Below the pieces are notes generated by a model. The model saw only the letters and a list, made by a program, of their open reading frames with translations, did no database searches and was not told the origin of the DNA. A stretch of DNA of 64,000 bases from Selaginella moellendorffii. Its lineage: Eukaryota > Streptophyta > Lycopodiopsida > Selaginellales > Selaginellaceae. The position numbers were made by a program, and so were the translations under genes. Positions 22,001-34,013 of the stretch are shown here, piece after piece (within the stretch, counting starts at the first letter, position 1; every line of letters begins with the position of its first letter). The stretch covers positions 1,766,290 to 1,830,289 of the forward strand of contig NW_003314270.1 in NCBI RefSeq assembly GCF_000143415.4, in the 5' to 3' direction.

Positions 22001-24391
22001 TGTGGTTGGGTGTGAGAAAGTTTTAATCCTCAACTTTCTTATCAATATCTAGAAGACTGTCTACAAAATCAAAGAGAATGAAGCTTGCAACTAGGAGCAA
22101 GAGCCTTTGTATTTTTCGGCACCCACAGTCAAATTGGTACCATATATCCATATTCATGTCATCTTTTTTGAAAGATATCAGCAATCTATTATAAGAGCTA
22201 ATAAAGACACCCCTAGTGCCTCTATATGTTATCAGGGAAATAGGACAAACTTATAGAAGAGATAAGTGAATACAAAAGTAAGGAATAATATAATACCGTT
22301 ATATGGCATATTGTCAATGAGAGTTCCTCCAACTCCTTGTCATGAGTATCTTGTTAATCTGGAATGAAATTACTACTAATAGTCATTATTATAAAAAACA
22401 TATATTACCATCTTTGTTTGTAAAATTCATTTTTGCTTACCTCAAGGTCAATGTGATATTCTATGAATCATTCGATCATTGTTATTTGTTGGTGGAATTT
22501 GATCCAAATCTTGGCTATCTAATGGTGGAACTAGAGCTTGATCTTAGTTATCTAGTGGTGGAATGCAAACTTGATCCAAAACTTCTTCATCCTTCTCTCC
22601 ATTATCATTTGCATTACCATTATTTCTAGCATTAATAACTTCCTTGTGGTCTAATGTAGGGACCTCCTTCCCAAAGAGCTCCAACTCCTAAAGGCATTCT
22701 ATCTTCCATGCCTTTAGAACTCTTGCAAATATTGTTAGGTATATTCGTCTATCGTTTATACACTTTACAACAAGTTAAATGTAAATTGGAGCCTTAAATG
22801 GTATGCCTCTATATCGAAGATATTTGTAGACAATATATATTTAGGAAAGATCTTAAGAATCATGTTATACCTATAAATAGCACATCATATGAAATAAGGT
22901 TGACTGTGTTGGCAATCGTAAGTTGTCGTGCTTGTGAACTTCTCTAATAGCCACCCCTCTATAATCTCTTCCAAAGATGGGTTTATATATGTGTCTAAGA
23001 ACACAAAAGTGTTTAGATTATCATTGATATACAGTGCCAAGAATTTCTCACTTTTGTTTATAGTTTGTGTGATGTAACTAGCCTTTCTCATCATGTTCTC
23101 AAATACTTTTAGCAATCCTTTCTCTTTTTTTATGAAGAAAATATTGAGGAATTCTAAAGTTTCTATCTATTGCTTATATAGAAGTCTTGATTTTGCAATA
23201 TTGAAAATCATATCATTTGGAGTTTTGTTCACTGCAAAAGTAATAAATGTGTAATTGAGAAAAATAAAGCATATGATAAAAAACTTACATTTGTGAGTAG
23301 AAATTTCAATTAAAGTCTCTAGCCACTCCTTCGGCCTACGATTGTCTACAATGTATACTAATTTCTTCAACTTTAAAAACTTGCATGTTAAATTTTGTGT
23401 TCAATTTGTACAAGCTCAACTAAGAGCTCTTTCTAACTCTTCTCCAATTCATAAGCATCTTGTTTGACCTTCACCAAAGGCTAGAAACCAAAACAATAAA
23501 AAAAAACTTTTATAATGTGAAAGGGAAAGACATATCTTACACTATATTGTGAATATAAAATTGATTGGGTTGTTGAACCATGTTGTATCATCATTCCAAG
23601 TGTGCAAATGCCGAATAAGTGTTGTAAGATCATCACCATAATATTTTTAAATGTCATCCTCACTCAAATTGGCAAAAAATAGAGTTGCTCAATATTATAG
23701 ACAAGGTCTTGCTTTTGTAAACTCCTCAAGCCTACATTCAAACAATCAAAGCAAATTAAAATGGAGTTAAAGGTGAAATTTTAAATTTTAATTTTACACA
23801 TTGATCTTTTGGCAAGCCAAGATAAATCTGTTAACATCCAGAGGTCCCCTCACATAAACATGGCTAACTGGAACATTGATATGGTACACAAGATTATCGC
23901 AAAAATAATCGTCAATACACTTCATTCAAGCCCTATATAGATGATAGAGAATTTGACAAACAATATGGAGCCAACTCTTTTGGCTCCATGTTATTCATCA
24001 AGTTCCTTATTGTGAACACCACTGGATTGCCCAATTGCGGGGATTTGTACTGGTGGTGGGCCTATGGGGAATAAAGGTGTAAGTGGTAGTGAAGGTAGCA
24101 ATTGTGGCAGTGGTGGTGGCAATAGTGGTGGTGGAGGTGGCATTGGTGGTGGCAATAGTGGAGGTGTTAGTGGATCTCTAAGGAATAATATCTTTATTGA
24201 TATATTGATAGACATATCAATTGTGATATCTTTATTAGTGTTGAATTCAATTTTTTGTGTTCTCTTAGTTCTAACAACCTTTTGAGGTGGTATTATTTTC
24301 CTCTTCTACAAAAAAAGTAATTTTGTTAGTTAAACTAAATAAAGATAATAAGAAATTTTAAACAGTTAAAGACATAAAGACAAAAAATTGG
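19044..24391. other. AT-rich stretch without a recognisable gene
   Basis: No family is recognised. Minus-strand fragments near 22885-23115, 23167-23370 and 23481-23663 are coding-like but broken by stops and match nothing I know; a decayed DNA transposon is possible. Near 22490-22580 there are about three imperfect ~36-bp repeats containing GGTGGAA. Confidence 0.5.
24055..24190 (+). repeat. GGT-rich low-complexity tract
   Basis: A run of GGTGGT/GGTAGT/GGTGGC triplets. It makes a Gly/Ser-rich frame on one strand and a Pro-rich frame on the other; the Pro-rich minus-strand frame could be the N-terminus of a decayed transposase, but I cannot show it. Confidence 0.7.
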
Positions 24392-24960
24392 GTTGAGGTG
24401 GTGATTTAAGCTCGACCTTGAGAACTTTTGCAACTTGGCCCAAGAATATTCAAATAACTTAGGCCCCCTAGACAATAAAATTGCCCGAGGTGGCCGGCCT
24501 AAGCTTGACCTTGGGCAGTTTTGCAGCCCGTGGGGCTAAGGTTATTTAAATAACCTAGGCCCCACAGAAAGCAAAACTACTTAAAGTGGCCAGCTTTAAT
24601 TTGACCTCAGGCACATTTGTAGCCTGGGGGCCTAGATTATTCAAATAACCTTGGCCCCCTAGTCCGTGAAACTGTTTAAGGTGGCTAGCTTGAACTCGAC
24701 CTCAAGCAATTTTACGGCTATGGGGAACCAAAGTTGTTTAAATAACCTTGGCCCCCTAGGAAGTGAAACTACCCAAGGTAGTCAAACTAAACTTGACCTC
24801 GGGAAGTTTTGCAGCCAGGGACCAAGGTTATTTGAATAACATCGGCCCCCAAGAAGTAAAATTGCCTAAGGTGGCCAGCCTAGTGGCAAGAAAAACTAAC
24901 TGAATTGGTGCAAAAATCCCTAAGGTCAAGCAAAAATGCCCAAAGTGGCTGCTTAAGAAG
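24392..24960. repeat. ~95-bp tandem repeat, more than five units
   Basis: Units start near 24399, 24491, 24587, 24682, 24779 and 24872, giving periods of 92-97 bp. Each holds a GGTGGCCAGC-like start, GACCT(C/T)GG, TTTGCAGCC and GGCCCCCTAG, with an AT-rich centre. One unit has the perfect 18-base palindrome AGGTTATTTAAATAACCT at 24539-24556; the others keep degraded forms. Confidence 0.9.
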
Positions 24961-26203
24961 AGGGGGAAGAAAAAAAAAGCAAACAAATAGAAGAAACTCA
25001 CCTTTGATAGCATCGTTTTAGTTACATCCTCAATCTCACTTGCTCCCAATCTCTCGTGCTAGATTTCTTATGCTCTCGACTCAATTTCTTGCATGCTCAA
25101 TCACTCGTGCTCTATGTCTCGTGGGAATGATCACTCACTCTCAATCTATCACATGTTTAATCACTCCCCACACTCAACTCATGGTACAAATGACGGCTAG
25201 CCTAAACCTAATCTTGGCTACTACTCTAACCCTAACCTTGGTAGCTACCCTAACCCTAACCAATTTCCTGGCCATTCATTCCAAATGCCTTAAATCACTA
25301 CATCATTATATCACAGATCATTATCACCACATCAGTATATATAGATCTTATTTTATCTTATCATTTATGATAAAAATAAATTTTATATCAATTTATTGTT
25401 CTTTATTCTGTATATTTTAATGACAATATAACTAGTTTATATCAATTTTTTAGTTGATATTAATTTCTCCCAATTTTATAGAAAGGATGCATTCTCATCA
25501 ATATTTCATACATGTTTTGGATTTGTTACAGGAACTTTAAAGAGTATAAATAATGCATATTGCATTACCATATTAGATATGTTGTACTGTATTAACTTAT
25601 GAATTAGATGAATCCTCATCCATAAATTTATTTGTGTTATGTAAGAACCTAAACTACTCAAAATATCATTGAGCTGTTAGTGTTCACACTTATGGATATA
25701 ACTTGACTCATACTGAAAATTGAATCTATCATTGAAGAATTATTATTATTGACATCACCTAACACTTAAAATTTGACAAACAAATAATATTTCACACGCG
25801 TCGATAATTGGATTGGATATTTTGGATCTACATGCCTATCAAAATTGACATCACATGCTAAAAACTCTTCCTTGGATCTTTTCATACATCAAACATCATA
25901 ATAGATGATAGTAACATTACAACTGTCACACTTGCATATGTTAGATATACTATACTATTTATATTTATTTTGTACATTATTGACATTCTTTGTAGTGCTT
26001 TTCTTAGATTTTAATTTATGTTTCACTATAGATTTTTACAAGCAGCATAAAGAGAGATAAAGAACTCTAAAACCTATAGAGAAGGATGGAGAGGTTTCTT
26101 CTACATTTTCAATAAACATGTATGTACATTTGTTATGTCCCAAAGGAACTAATACAAAAATTAGGCATGCCACCTTTTCACCGAGCTACTCTATGTGACA
26201 CTC
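24961..26203. other. AT-rich spacer with a short telomere-like patch
   Basis: No gene recognised. At about 25197-25262 there are a few CCTAACC/CTAACCCTAACC words resembling degenerate plant telomere repeats, too short and irregular to call an interstitial telomere. Confidence 0.4.
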
Positions 26204-27060
26204 TCATCTCTCAATTGGACGTAATCCTAAAGTAAAATTGAACATGGTCGTCTCCTTCAAATCACGTCTCCCCCCTGAACGAAGAAGAGCGTCAAGGAGG
26301 TGCCATTGCCAATGGATCTTGTCATCGATCACCTTGCCAAAACATGAGAGCCATGTATTTTGCCAGTCCCCCAAACAATTGGGCTTTAGTTGTTCTTTTA
26401 GGATGATGTAGTGGAGGCAAATGGCTACCACAATAAGTCTCCACCACATGGCCATAATAGCAGATACTCTTGCTTGTTGCCTGTTGAAGTGATGATGGTT
26501 ACATATCTCCTAGATTGCTTGTATTCCTATTGCTCTCCATATTGCTCAACATTCGTGGCCCATTGCCTCCCAGACTGATGTTCCAACTTCAGCACCAATA
26601 TTATCCCATTGAATTCACATTTTCCAATCGTGCTCTCCACAACATGTGATGCACCTCCAAGCCAAACTTGCGGCCAGACCATGTGCTCCTTCAAACTAGT
26701 GAAGCATATCGCCACACCTAGCTTCAAACTCTAGGATGTCCCCTATCTCATGAGCCACCCTGAGAATTTAATGTTATATTTCCTTTGCCATATCACATTC
26801 CCACAATCTATGTTGCATAGTCTCTACCTTGCCACACTCCTTGCATCATTAGCTTGCATCATTCCAGAAATATTGTTTTACTAGCAGCCTGTTGTTTGCT
26901 ACAAGCCAAGAAGTGATCTTGACTTTCTTTTGAACTAGCAACTTCTAGAAATCCAATGTGTTGTCCACCACTTAGTTTGTGTCCACTTCTTGCTTGATCT
27001 ATTTCCTCCATAGTTTTGGAATCTATATGCGTGCCTCCTCCTTGTTTGTCTAAAGGCCAT
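26204..27060 (-). pseudogene. LINE remnant with reverse-transcriptase zinc-binding domain
   Basis: On the minus strand around 26940-26750 the sequence reads KKVKITSWLVANNRLL, then CKECGKVETMQHRLWECDMA, the pattern of the zinc-binding domain at the end of plant LINE reverse transcriptases (zf-RVT). Stops interrupt the frame, for example two in a row before the first Cys. Further pieces run to about 26204. It is a fossil, not a functional element. Confidence 0.7.
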
Positions 27061-28805
27061 CCCGTGCTTAGTTCACCTCAAAAGAGAAGAATTTATTCAA
27101 ACCTCACCTTTATTATGCAAGACCCTATACCAAGTCTTCAATCATATACTAGTGCCACCACTTGAGTATGCCATCCCCCTCAAGTGTGGCTGCCGATTGC
27201 ACCACAACCAATTGTTTCAGCATCTAGCAAAGCACTCGAATCCTCCCCTTGACCTCATCATCAGTCACCATTGGCATGTCCTACTCTTCTCCTACTGGCA
27301 ATAATGTATCATCCCTTATCACCTAAAAAGGGGCAGTTTATTGTAAACCACAAAATTTTTCCTTTCCAATTTGCCAGCTTACCTTGTCTATCCAACTAAC
27401 ACTGCCTTGGCCTTATCTAAGTTCATTTGCCAAGGCTCCCTAAGGCGCGGACCATACTTGAGCTCACGAGTTGAAGAGTTCAGCTCACGAGTTGAGCTCA
27501 ATTTTCAATTGTAATTTAGTACAAACATTATAAATTTTAAAATTTTAAGGTTATGGCAAACCTAATAATTTAATAACTCTCTATATATTATATAGATAAA
27601 AATGTTCTAAAGAACACTTTTTGTTCTAATAATTTAAATATTTACTACATGCAATGATAGGGACATTTGCTAGAACATAAAATAAAATGTTTGCAAAAAG
27701 AGTATTCTTGTCACTTCTTTAAATTTGTACTCTATGCTTTCTGGTTAGTAAATGTTAGGTTTGTCAGAATTTAAAAATTATTAAATTTGAAATAAGATTC
27801 TATGTAAAGCCATATAACCGTTTGAAAGGAAAAAAAATAACCATTGATGTAAGCTTATTGCATATAAAAGAAAGACTTGGTTCTTTGTAGAATACATTCT
27901 TGAGGGGTTTGTTGTAGCATACTGTCTAGAATTTATAAATCTTCATTCACACTCTCATTCGAAAAAAGGGAAATACACCCACAAATGTCTATGGGTTCTA
28001 GTGTTGGTAATTTTAACTCTCACAATCTTTCTTCCCAGGGTTCAAGGGCTAGGAGATGCAATAACTATCCAATTGCACAGCATAATCAAATCACACAAGA
28101 GAATGAAAGAGAGGATAGTGAGGATAGTGATCATGAGTTGGAGATAAATGCAATGACAGAGGGTGCAATAAATTGGGTGAAAAAGAATGCCCTCTTACTT
28201 GTTTTAGAAAAGTGCAATTCTGCCACTTTCAAACTAAACTCCTACTTAGTTCTACTTGGTTTCAGCTACTTGTTGCACGAGCAATGGAGCATTAGCCATC
28301 CATCCACGGATTCCCAGATCTCTCCCAATCCCTCTCTCTAGGTTAGACTAGATTTAAAGTTCAATTACACTCCCCACAGGCACAAGCAGCCAAGCACACT
28401 AAGCCTCCAAGTTCCTAATATCCCTTGGTACAATAACACTTGATTATGGGACCTTCTAAATCCTAAGCCTTGGGGGCAACTCTTGCTTCGGGATGCCGAG
28501 GGGAAACACCATGGCCTAACAGCCCGATATGGGTACCTCTACTCCCCTACTTCCATCTCAAAAGGAAGGCCCAAACCTCTAGGAAGGGCAAGGACCAATA
28601 AGCCGCAAGGTACTCAAGTGGGGCACCACTCCATATGAGCTGGGAGCATCATAGTCGATTTCCCTTCTAGGAGTGGGAGCTACTCTTGAGCACTTCCTTG
28701 GGTGGCCTCTCCGACACCACCCGAGTCCATGCTCACTCCCACCCAAGGTCCCTCGGCCCCAATCTCAATCTCAAGTCAGTTTGGAAGCACCACTGAAGAG
28801 TTCTT
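27061..28805. other. no gene recognised
   Basis: The sequence is AT-rich up to about 28400. A plus-strand frame at 27985-28341 (SQGSRARRCNNYPIAQ and an acidic stretch) might be the start of a decayed transposase, but I cannot assign it. Near 27460-27500 GAGCTCACGAGTTGA is repeated. Confidence 0.4.
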
Positions 28806-28924
28806 TCAAAATTGTTTCCTGAACCTCACTATCTCTACTATACTTTTGAAACCCCCTACAGCCCCCCCCCCCCCCCCCAGGAGACACATGCTTTGGGCTT
28901 TCACCCCACGACCTGTATTAGTAT
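28806..28924. repeat. decayed LTR-related fragment
   Basis: Bases around 28830-28915 follow the LTR of the noncoding element near 12262-12350: CTACTATAC, ACCCCC(C/T)ACAG, a long C run, then ACAC(A/G)TGCTTTGGGCTTTC. It therefore derives from an older relative of the 11.8-19 kb element. Confidence 0.65.
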
Positions 28925-29158
28925 TCGGACTCGGTCTCGAACTCGATCTCGGACTCAACCTCGAACTCGATCTTGGACCCAACTTCGGACTTTGTCTCGA
29001 ACCTGACCCGACCTCGGACTCAGTCTCAGACTCAATCTCGGACTCAGTCTTGGACCTGATCTTGGATCTCAGACTCGGTCTCAAACTCGGTTTCGGAGTT
29101 AGTCTCGAACTCGGTCTTAGAGTCGGTCTCGGACTCGATCTCGAACTTGGTCTCATCC
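28925..29158. repeat. 12-bp tandem repeat (CTCG[A/G]ACTCG[A/G]T type)
   Basis: About 19 imperfect 12-bp units of the CTCGAACTCGAT / CTCGGACTCAAC kind, next to the LTR-related fragment. Apparent Leu/Gly/Asp-rich or Ser/Arg-rich proteins in its frames are products of the repeat and not genes. Confidence 0.85.
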
Positions 29159-29499
29159 AATGAACTCTTTATCATTTTGGTCGTGCTTTCAGGGATCCTT
29201 TAGCCTTCGACACCTTGGGGAGTTGGTTCCTTATAACTCCACCACCTATAGAAGAAGTTTGATGCTCACATCGAATGCATCTTTTTAATCATACAACTTG
29301 TTAACCATGTCTCCGAGGGCATCCCCCCACTTAGTAGTATGCCTAAGTTAGCCTCCCTGGCCAAGAGCCCATGACAACGGAATATAGGTGTCCCTATACC
29401 CCTCCCCTCACCATGCCTTAGTATGGGGTTAAGACTTGAACCTAGCCTTGCTTTACTAAAGGGTTCCTTATGTTTGGTCGACCTAGTTAACCCATGCTA

Positions 29500-30240
29500 A
29501 TTAGCTTACCTTTAGTGCACCTTTAGGTCCCAATATATGACATTGCTCAATTTCTCAAAATAGATTCTTGCATAAGTACATAAAGTTCTACTTTGCAGAA
29601 ATTCCTCCACTAGATCCCATATGTTCGCTAAGTTCTCCTCCGGTTCCCATGTTGCTTCGTAGTGTGAAAATCCTTTCCACTTCACATGGAATTCCCTCAC
29701 CTCGCATCCTTGTCACTCACATTGAAGATGGCCTCGACTTCATATTCCTCTTCCCCTTAGATAACCTTAGATAAAGGTTTTACTTGGTCCTTACGAATCA
29801 GATCCTCAAAATACGGCTTGAGTAAGTTCACATGGAATATAAGATGCATTTTCCCCATCTCTCGAGGAAGTCAGAGGTGGTAAGCCACCTTACCAATTTG
29901 TGCCTCAATCTCGTAAGGCCCCACAAACCTGCTTAAGGAACTCAAGATTAGTTCATTTTTAGGAATACATGCATTTTTACCTTTGGGTCAACTTTTGGCT
30001 GATCCCACTTGGTAACCTTAGATTCTTGTTGTTCAGCCACACTTTCTCCCCAAGTTGGAACTCTACATCCCGGTGCTTTTGGTTTGCATACTTGGTTTGC
30101 CTTTGTTGAGCCCGTTCCAAAGAATCCCTCACTAGATTCCAAATGTTGAGTTTTTTTGCTGTGAATGCCTCCACTGAAATATCTCATTTAAACTTAGATA
30201 CGAATGAACACCTCTGGTACGCTGAAATTCTTGGTATAGA
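29500..30240 (-). pseudogene. chromovirus (Ty3/gypsy) integrase C-terminus and chromodomain remnant
   Basis: Reading the minus strand from 30170 down: SLERAQQRQTKYANQKHRD and GEKVWL, the integrase C-terminal part; RFVGPYEIEAQIGKVAYHL near 29935-29875; a stop; then MHLIFHVNLL; and at 29700-29590 FHVKWKGFSHYEATWEPEEN, a chromodomain. This order is that of chromoviral pol 3' ends, where the chromodomain steers integration to heterochromatin. Stops and frame changes show it is dead. Confidence 0.85.
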
Positions 30241-31279
30241 TCATTTAGTGGCGTAGCACCCTTCATAGTTTCAAACAAGGTAACAATACTACATTTGTTT
30301 AGATCATTGTCATTATGGACCTTGCAAATGTGCTTGCTATTTGTGCAAAGTGCTGCCTGAGGCCCAGGTTGCAACCGAATTTAAAAAAGAACCGTCATTC
30401 TGTCCACCAAAGTCTACTAAGTTGATGGTTAAGGGAGTTTGGTACAAGCAAAACTGAGATCAAGAAAACTCAACACACACTGAGGCCAAGAATGTCTTTT
30501 TCTCTGTCTTTTAAAATTTAGCTAATATGAGCTAGCAAAAGTTGTTGTCTTCTCAAATGCAAGGATATTGAAAAGCAGCAGTATCATCTACAAGTTTTCC
30601 AATCCAATATGTGACAAATAAATATAATATGTTCAGTATTCATGTGCAATTGAAATTAACTGTTTATTTCTATGAAAAGCCTATGTGTCGCAAAATTCAG
30701 AAAAAAAAAACTGCAGTAATCAGCATCTCCCTCCCACCTATGCATTACAAATTAATCTTTGTATCTATTCCTATATATAGGTACTTTATATTTTTAGAAT
30801 GTGCCGTCTCAATAGAAAAAGAGTGGCTTAATTTCAAACTGGTGTGGAAGCCTCTTGCTCCATTTTTTGCTCAAGATAGCAGACTCGTTGGCTTTGACAG
30901 AATATGTCAATTCCTCATTCTCCTGTGAGAAAATCCTGCTAGAGAAGCTCGTGACAAAGTTGGAGGTCTGGAAGAGTCACTGGATTCCTTGGAACCAACC
31001 CCAATGCCACCTCCAGCTGCAAGCATAAGAACCAAGGAGTCCCAGCCAAGTAGTTGGATGACGATTGTGTTCGTGATAAAATTGGTAATGTATTAATGTT
31101 GGCTGGGTAGAGAAAAGAAGTGTTTGTTTGTTACTCCTACTGTATGTAAGAGCTAAAGGTTTTTAAAATTTTTTCTTGTTGTCTAAGGCAATAAATGTAT
31201 TACTACAGGAAATTGAGTTAGAAAGGGAGGTGTAATTTCCTCAAAGTGGAGAGGTTGTTGATAAGGATAGTGGAGTGGA
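30241..31279. other. no gene recognised
   Basis: AT-rich sequence between two transposon fossils; the first ~130 bases may continue the chromovirus remnant in decayed form. No supported feature. Confidence 0.4.
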
Positions 31280-31284
31280 GTGGA

Positions 31285-31475
31285 CAAGTCAAACCAAGGA
31301 CTTGGTGAAGATATTGGCCACCATGTCTCCTGTGCCACAGTATACTATCTCAAAAATCTCATCTTCATACTTTGAATGTCGAAGTGCTCTGTGCAGAAAT
31401 GTTAGCTAGGCTGCCTGCCAAAGTGATGTAGCTCTGATTGTCACACCACAGCCTCGAGGTGATTACCATTGACTT
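31285..31475 (-). pseudogene. Ty1/copia RNase H remnant
   Basis: On the minus strand LWCDNQSYITLAGS is followed, after a frame change, by EIFEIVYCGTGDMVANIFTK and a stop. These are the two hallmark blocks of the copia RNase H C-terminus (the CDNQSA-like block and YC.T.D..ADIFTK). Too decayed to be active. Confidence 0.75.
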
Positions 31476-32134
31476 TTGGTTGTCGTGAATTCACATTTGT
31501 TGTAGTTTCTTGCGTGAACTGCATGACCTGTTGCAAGACCAAAGTAAACTGGCATTAGGGCAGAATAAATCCTGTGAACTAAAACCTTGAAATGCTGTGG
31601 TAAAACTCTTTACTGTCAAAGGCTTTTAGAAAGTGTAACTAAATAGACACGTGGGCTAAAAGAAATTGTTTTGAATCATAGTAAAAAGGACTACACAATT
31701 AGGTTGCCTCATGCATTTGTCAAGAGATAATTTTGTTTCTGTGTTTTCTAAGGGACAATTAGAAAGTCCTAAGGGCAGCATTCAGTGTGCTTCTATTTCT
31801 TGTGGTTTGTCTATTTACTTATTTTCACTGTCTAGTGCACACTATCTAAGTTTCTATTTTCTAAAAGAGATTGTAAAATCTTCTATAGATCAATGGGTGG
31901 CAAAAGAAAGAGGAAAACATGATCTAATTTTACATGAAGACTGTATGATAAATGGAAGTTCAGCAAGTTTGAATTCATCTTGATATATGAATAAAAGCAT
32001 GGATGGAAGTGTGACAAACCTGGTTTCATTTAATAATTCCAAGATTGATATCCATAGAAAATGCTTTTAGAAACACTATTGAATTTATTACCTAACCTAT
32101 TTATGAAGTAAATCCTGGAAATGGAACAGAAAGC

Positions 32135-32545
32135 ATGGAAAATACTAAATATTTAGGATTCTTGCAAAACAACAAAGATGGTAAATGTGAAGCAGATTAT
32201 ATTGGTCTCATGGATAAACATTGTGACTATTGTAAAGTTTTTCTTTTTGCTTCTGAAACACAATCACAATGTTGTCATGGCGGACGTGTGTTTATAGAAA
32301 AACAAATTGAATTCCCTGAAATGATTCATAAATTATTAGACAAAACAGTCCAACGAGGAAAATATAAAGAATTAATTCGAAATTATAATAGTGCTTTGGC
32401 ATTTGCATCTATGGAGGCAAATATTGATGAATGATTGGCAATGGACCATATTATTTCAAAATTCATGACAAGTATACCATTCAATTGGCAGTTTTCATCC
32501 TATGCAAGGTCATGATGCAAGATATTCTCAGCTTTATATTTTAGA
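32135..32545 (+). pseudogene. Helitron transposase remnant
   Basis: The frame 32135-32434 contains HCDYCKVFLFASET, a QCCHGGRV block and IRNYNSALAFASMEANID. These follow the CxxC...CC..G.V...IR.YNSA.AF.S blocks found before the Rep domain of Helitron transposases. After the stop, shifted frames give GNGPYYFKIHDK and PMQGHDARYSQLYILDT, matching the G.GPY.F.I.G and P..G..PR.AQLYI.D blocks. One stop and a frameshift mark it as a fossil. Confidence 0.8.
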
Positions 32546-34013
32546 CACACTATTATAATTTCGAATGAATTCTTTAAAATTTCCTTGTTGGAATAAATAT
32601 TTGTCCTTAATTATAATTTTTTAGTTATTAGAGAAACCAATATCATGTTTATTGGTGATCATTTTTTGTATGAATATAACATAGCAAAAGAAAATTAAAA
32701 TTAAAATAATCAATCTCATCTTTTGTAATAGTACGTTTAATGTATTTTAGAACAATAGAAAAAATTAATATTTAAATAATATTTCAAGTTCAATGTAAGT
32801 ACATGAACATATAACAATTACTAATTTAATTTTAAAAAATTAGTACAACTTGATGTTATAAAAATAAAAAGGTGTAAAAACTTTATCTTCAAAGAAATTT
32901 GTAAGTGAATATTCTACATACACTTCTATTCTCTAAAAATGTTTGTGAGCATATACTAACTTTTTAGTCTCCTAACATACTATTTTAAAAAAGTAAAATA
33001 TAAAAAAATATTATATTTATAATAACATATAGTTGTGTAAATCAAAGATGTAATCATTTTAATAATATAGCTTATCAAGTAATATTTAAAATATAATAAA
33101 ATATATTTATATATCTCATTTCAGCCTAGTGGCTAATTATTCTCCCTATAATATATTATTAAAAAGTAAAGAAACAATAAATTAAATATGTAAAACAAAG
33201 TTACTCATAAAATGCATAGCTTAATTTTAAAAATGACTAAGTTAAATTTTATTCTATAATGGAAGTATAAAAATGTACACTAAAAATTAGTTTTAATTAT
33301 ACTTAATCCATAGTATAGTTTTGTTGAAAGAGATAGTGTGACATATATCAAATCCAAAATTTTATTAATCATTGTAGCTTTTTTGTTCGTACCCTTATAT
33401 TTTTATTAATTATTATTACAAAATTAGTCATCTTATATATGGGAGATGGATGTACACTTAATGTTCATATAATTTATATTGTATTTCTATCAAATTGTTT
33501 TTATTATTGAGAATGAAACATTAAAAAATATTTAATGTAATTTAATAATCATATCTAGCAAACATATTATCAATAGGACTATAAAATGCTATTAATTTTG
33601 TTAGTAATATAGAAAACAACACTATAATTAATTTTAAAAAATGAGACAATATACCCATAATAGCATCAACAACATATATAAATATCAAAATCAGTAAAAA
33701 TTATCAAATGCAAATTGTAATTGTTAACACTTTTTAAGTTTTTTCATTTGTCAATGCATGGAATATAAAAATGAAATATAGAAATAAGCCCAAAAACTCT
33801 AGTTTATATACAAAAGCAAATAGTCCGGATTGAAAGGTTATCAAAATCTCATTACGTAATATTAGTATATAGCATCATTTGGACTTTACACATCTAAATT
33901 GGAGAAATCATTATATGAAAAATAATAAAGTATTCTATTGAACGTTAAAGGTAACAATTTAAATATTTGTTGCCTTAACCTTTAAAATTTCCTGGAACTT
34001 GGGGTTTACCAAA
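32546..34013. other. very AT-rich intergenic region upstream of the M28 gene
   Basis: More than 1.4 kb of very low-GC DNA without coding features. Its right end should contain the promoter and 5' UTR of the peptidase gene that starts at 34014; the change in base composition there is abrupt. Confidence 0.6.

Noticed and set aside
22885-23663. Possible transposase gene on the minus strand
   Set aside because: Fragments are broken by stops and show no motif I can name, so I only describe the region as unassigned.
24064-24285. Glycine-rich protein frame
   Set aside because: It comes from a GGT-type simple repeat and has no gene context.
25197-25262. Interstitial telomere
   Set aside because: Only a few imperfect CCCTAACC words; too short and not the exact plant repeat.
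28702-29163. Leu/Gly-rich and Ser/Arg-rich proteins on both strands
   Set aside because: They are translations of the 12-bp tandem repeat.
33999-34013. Upstream start of the M28 peptidase
   Set aside because: The frame opens there with TTG, not ATG; 34014 is the first ATG.
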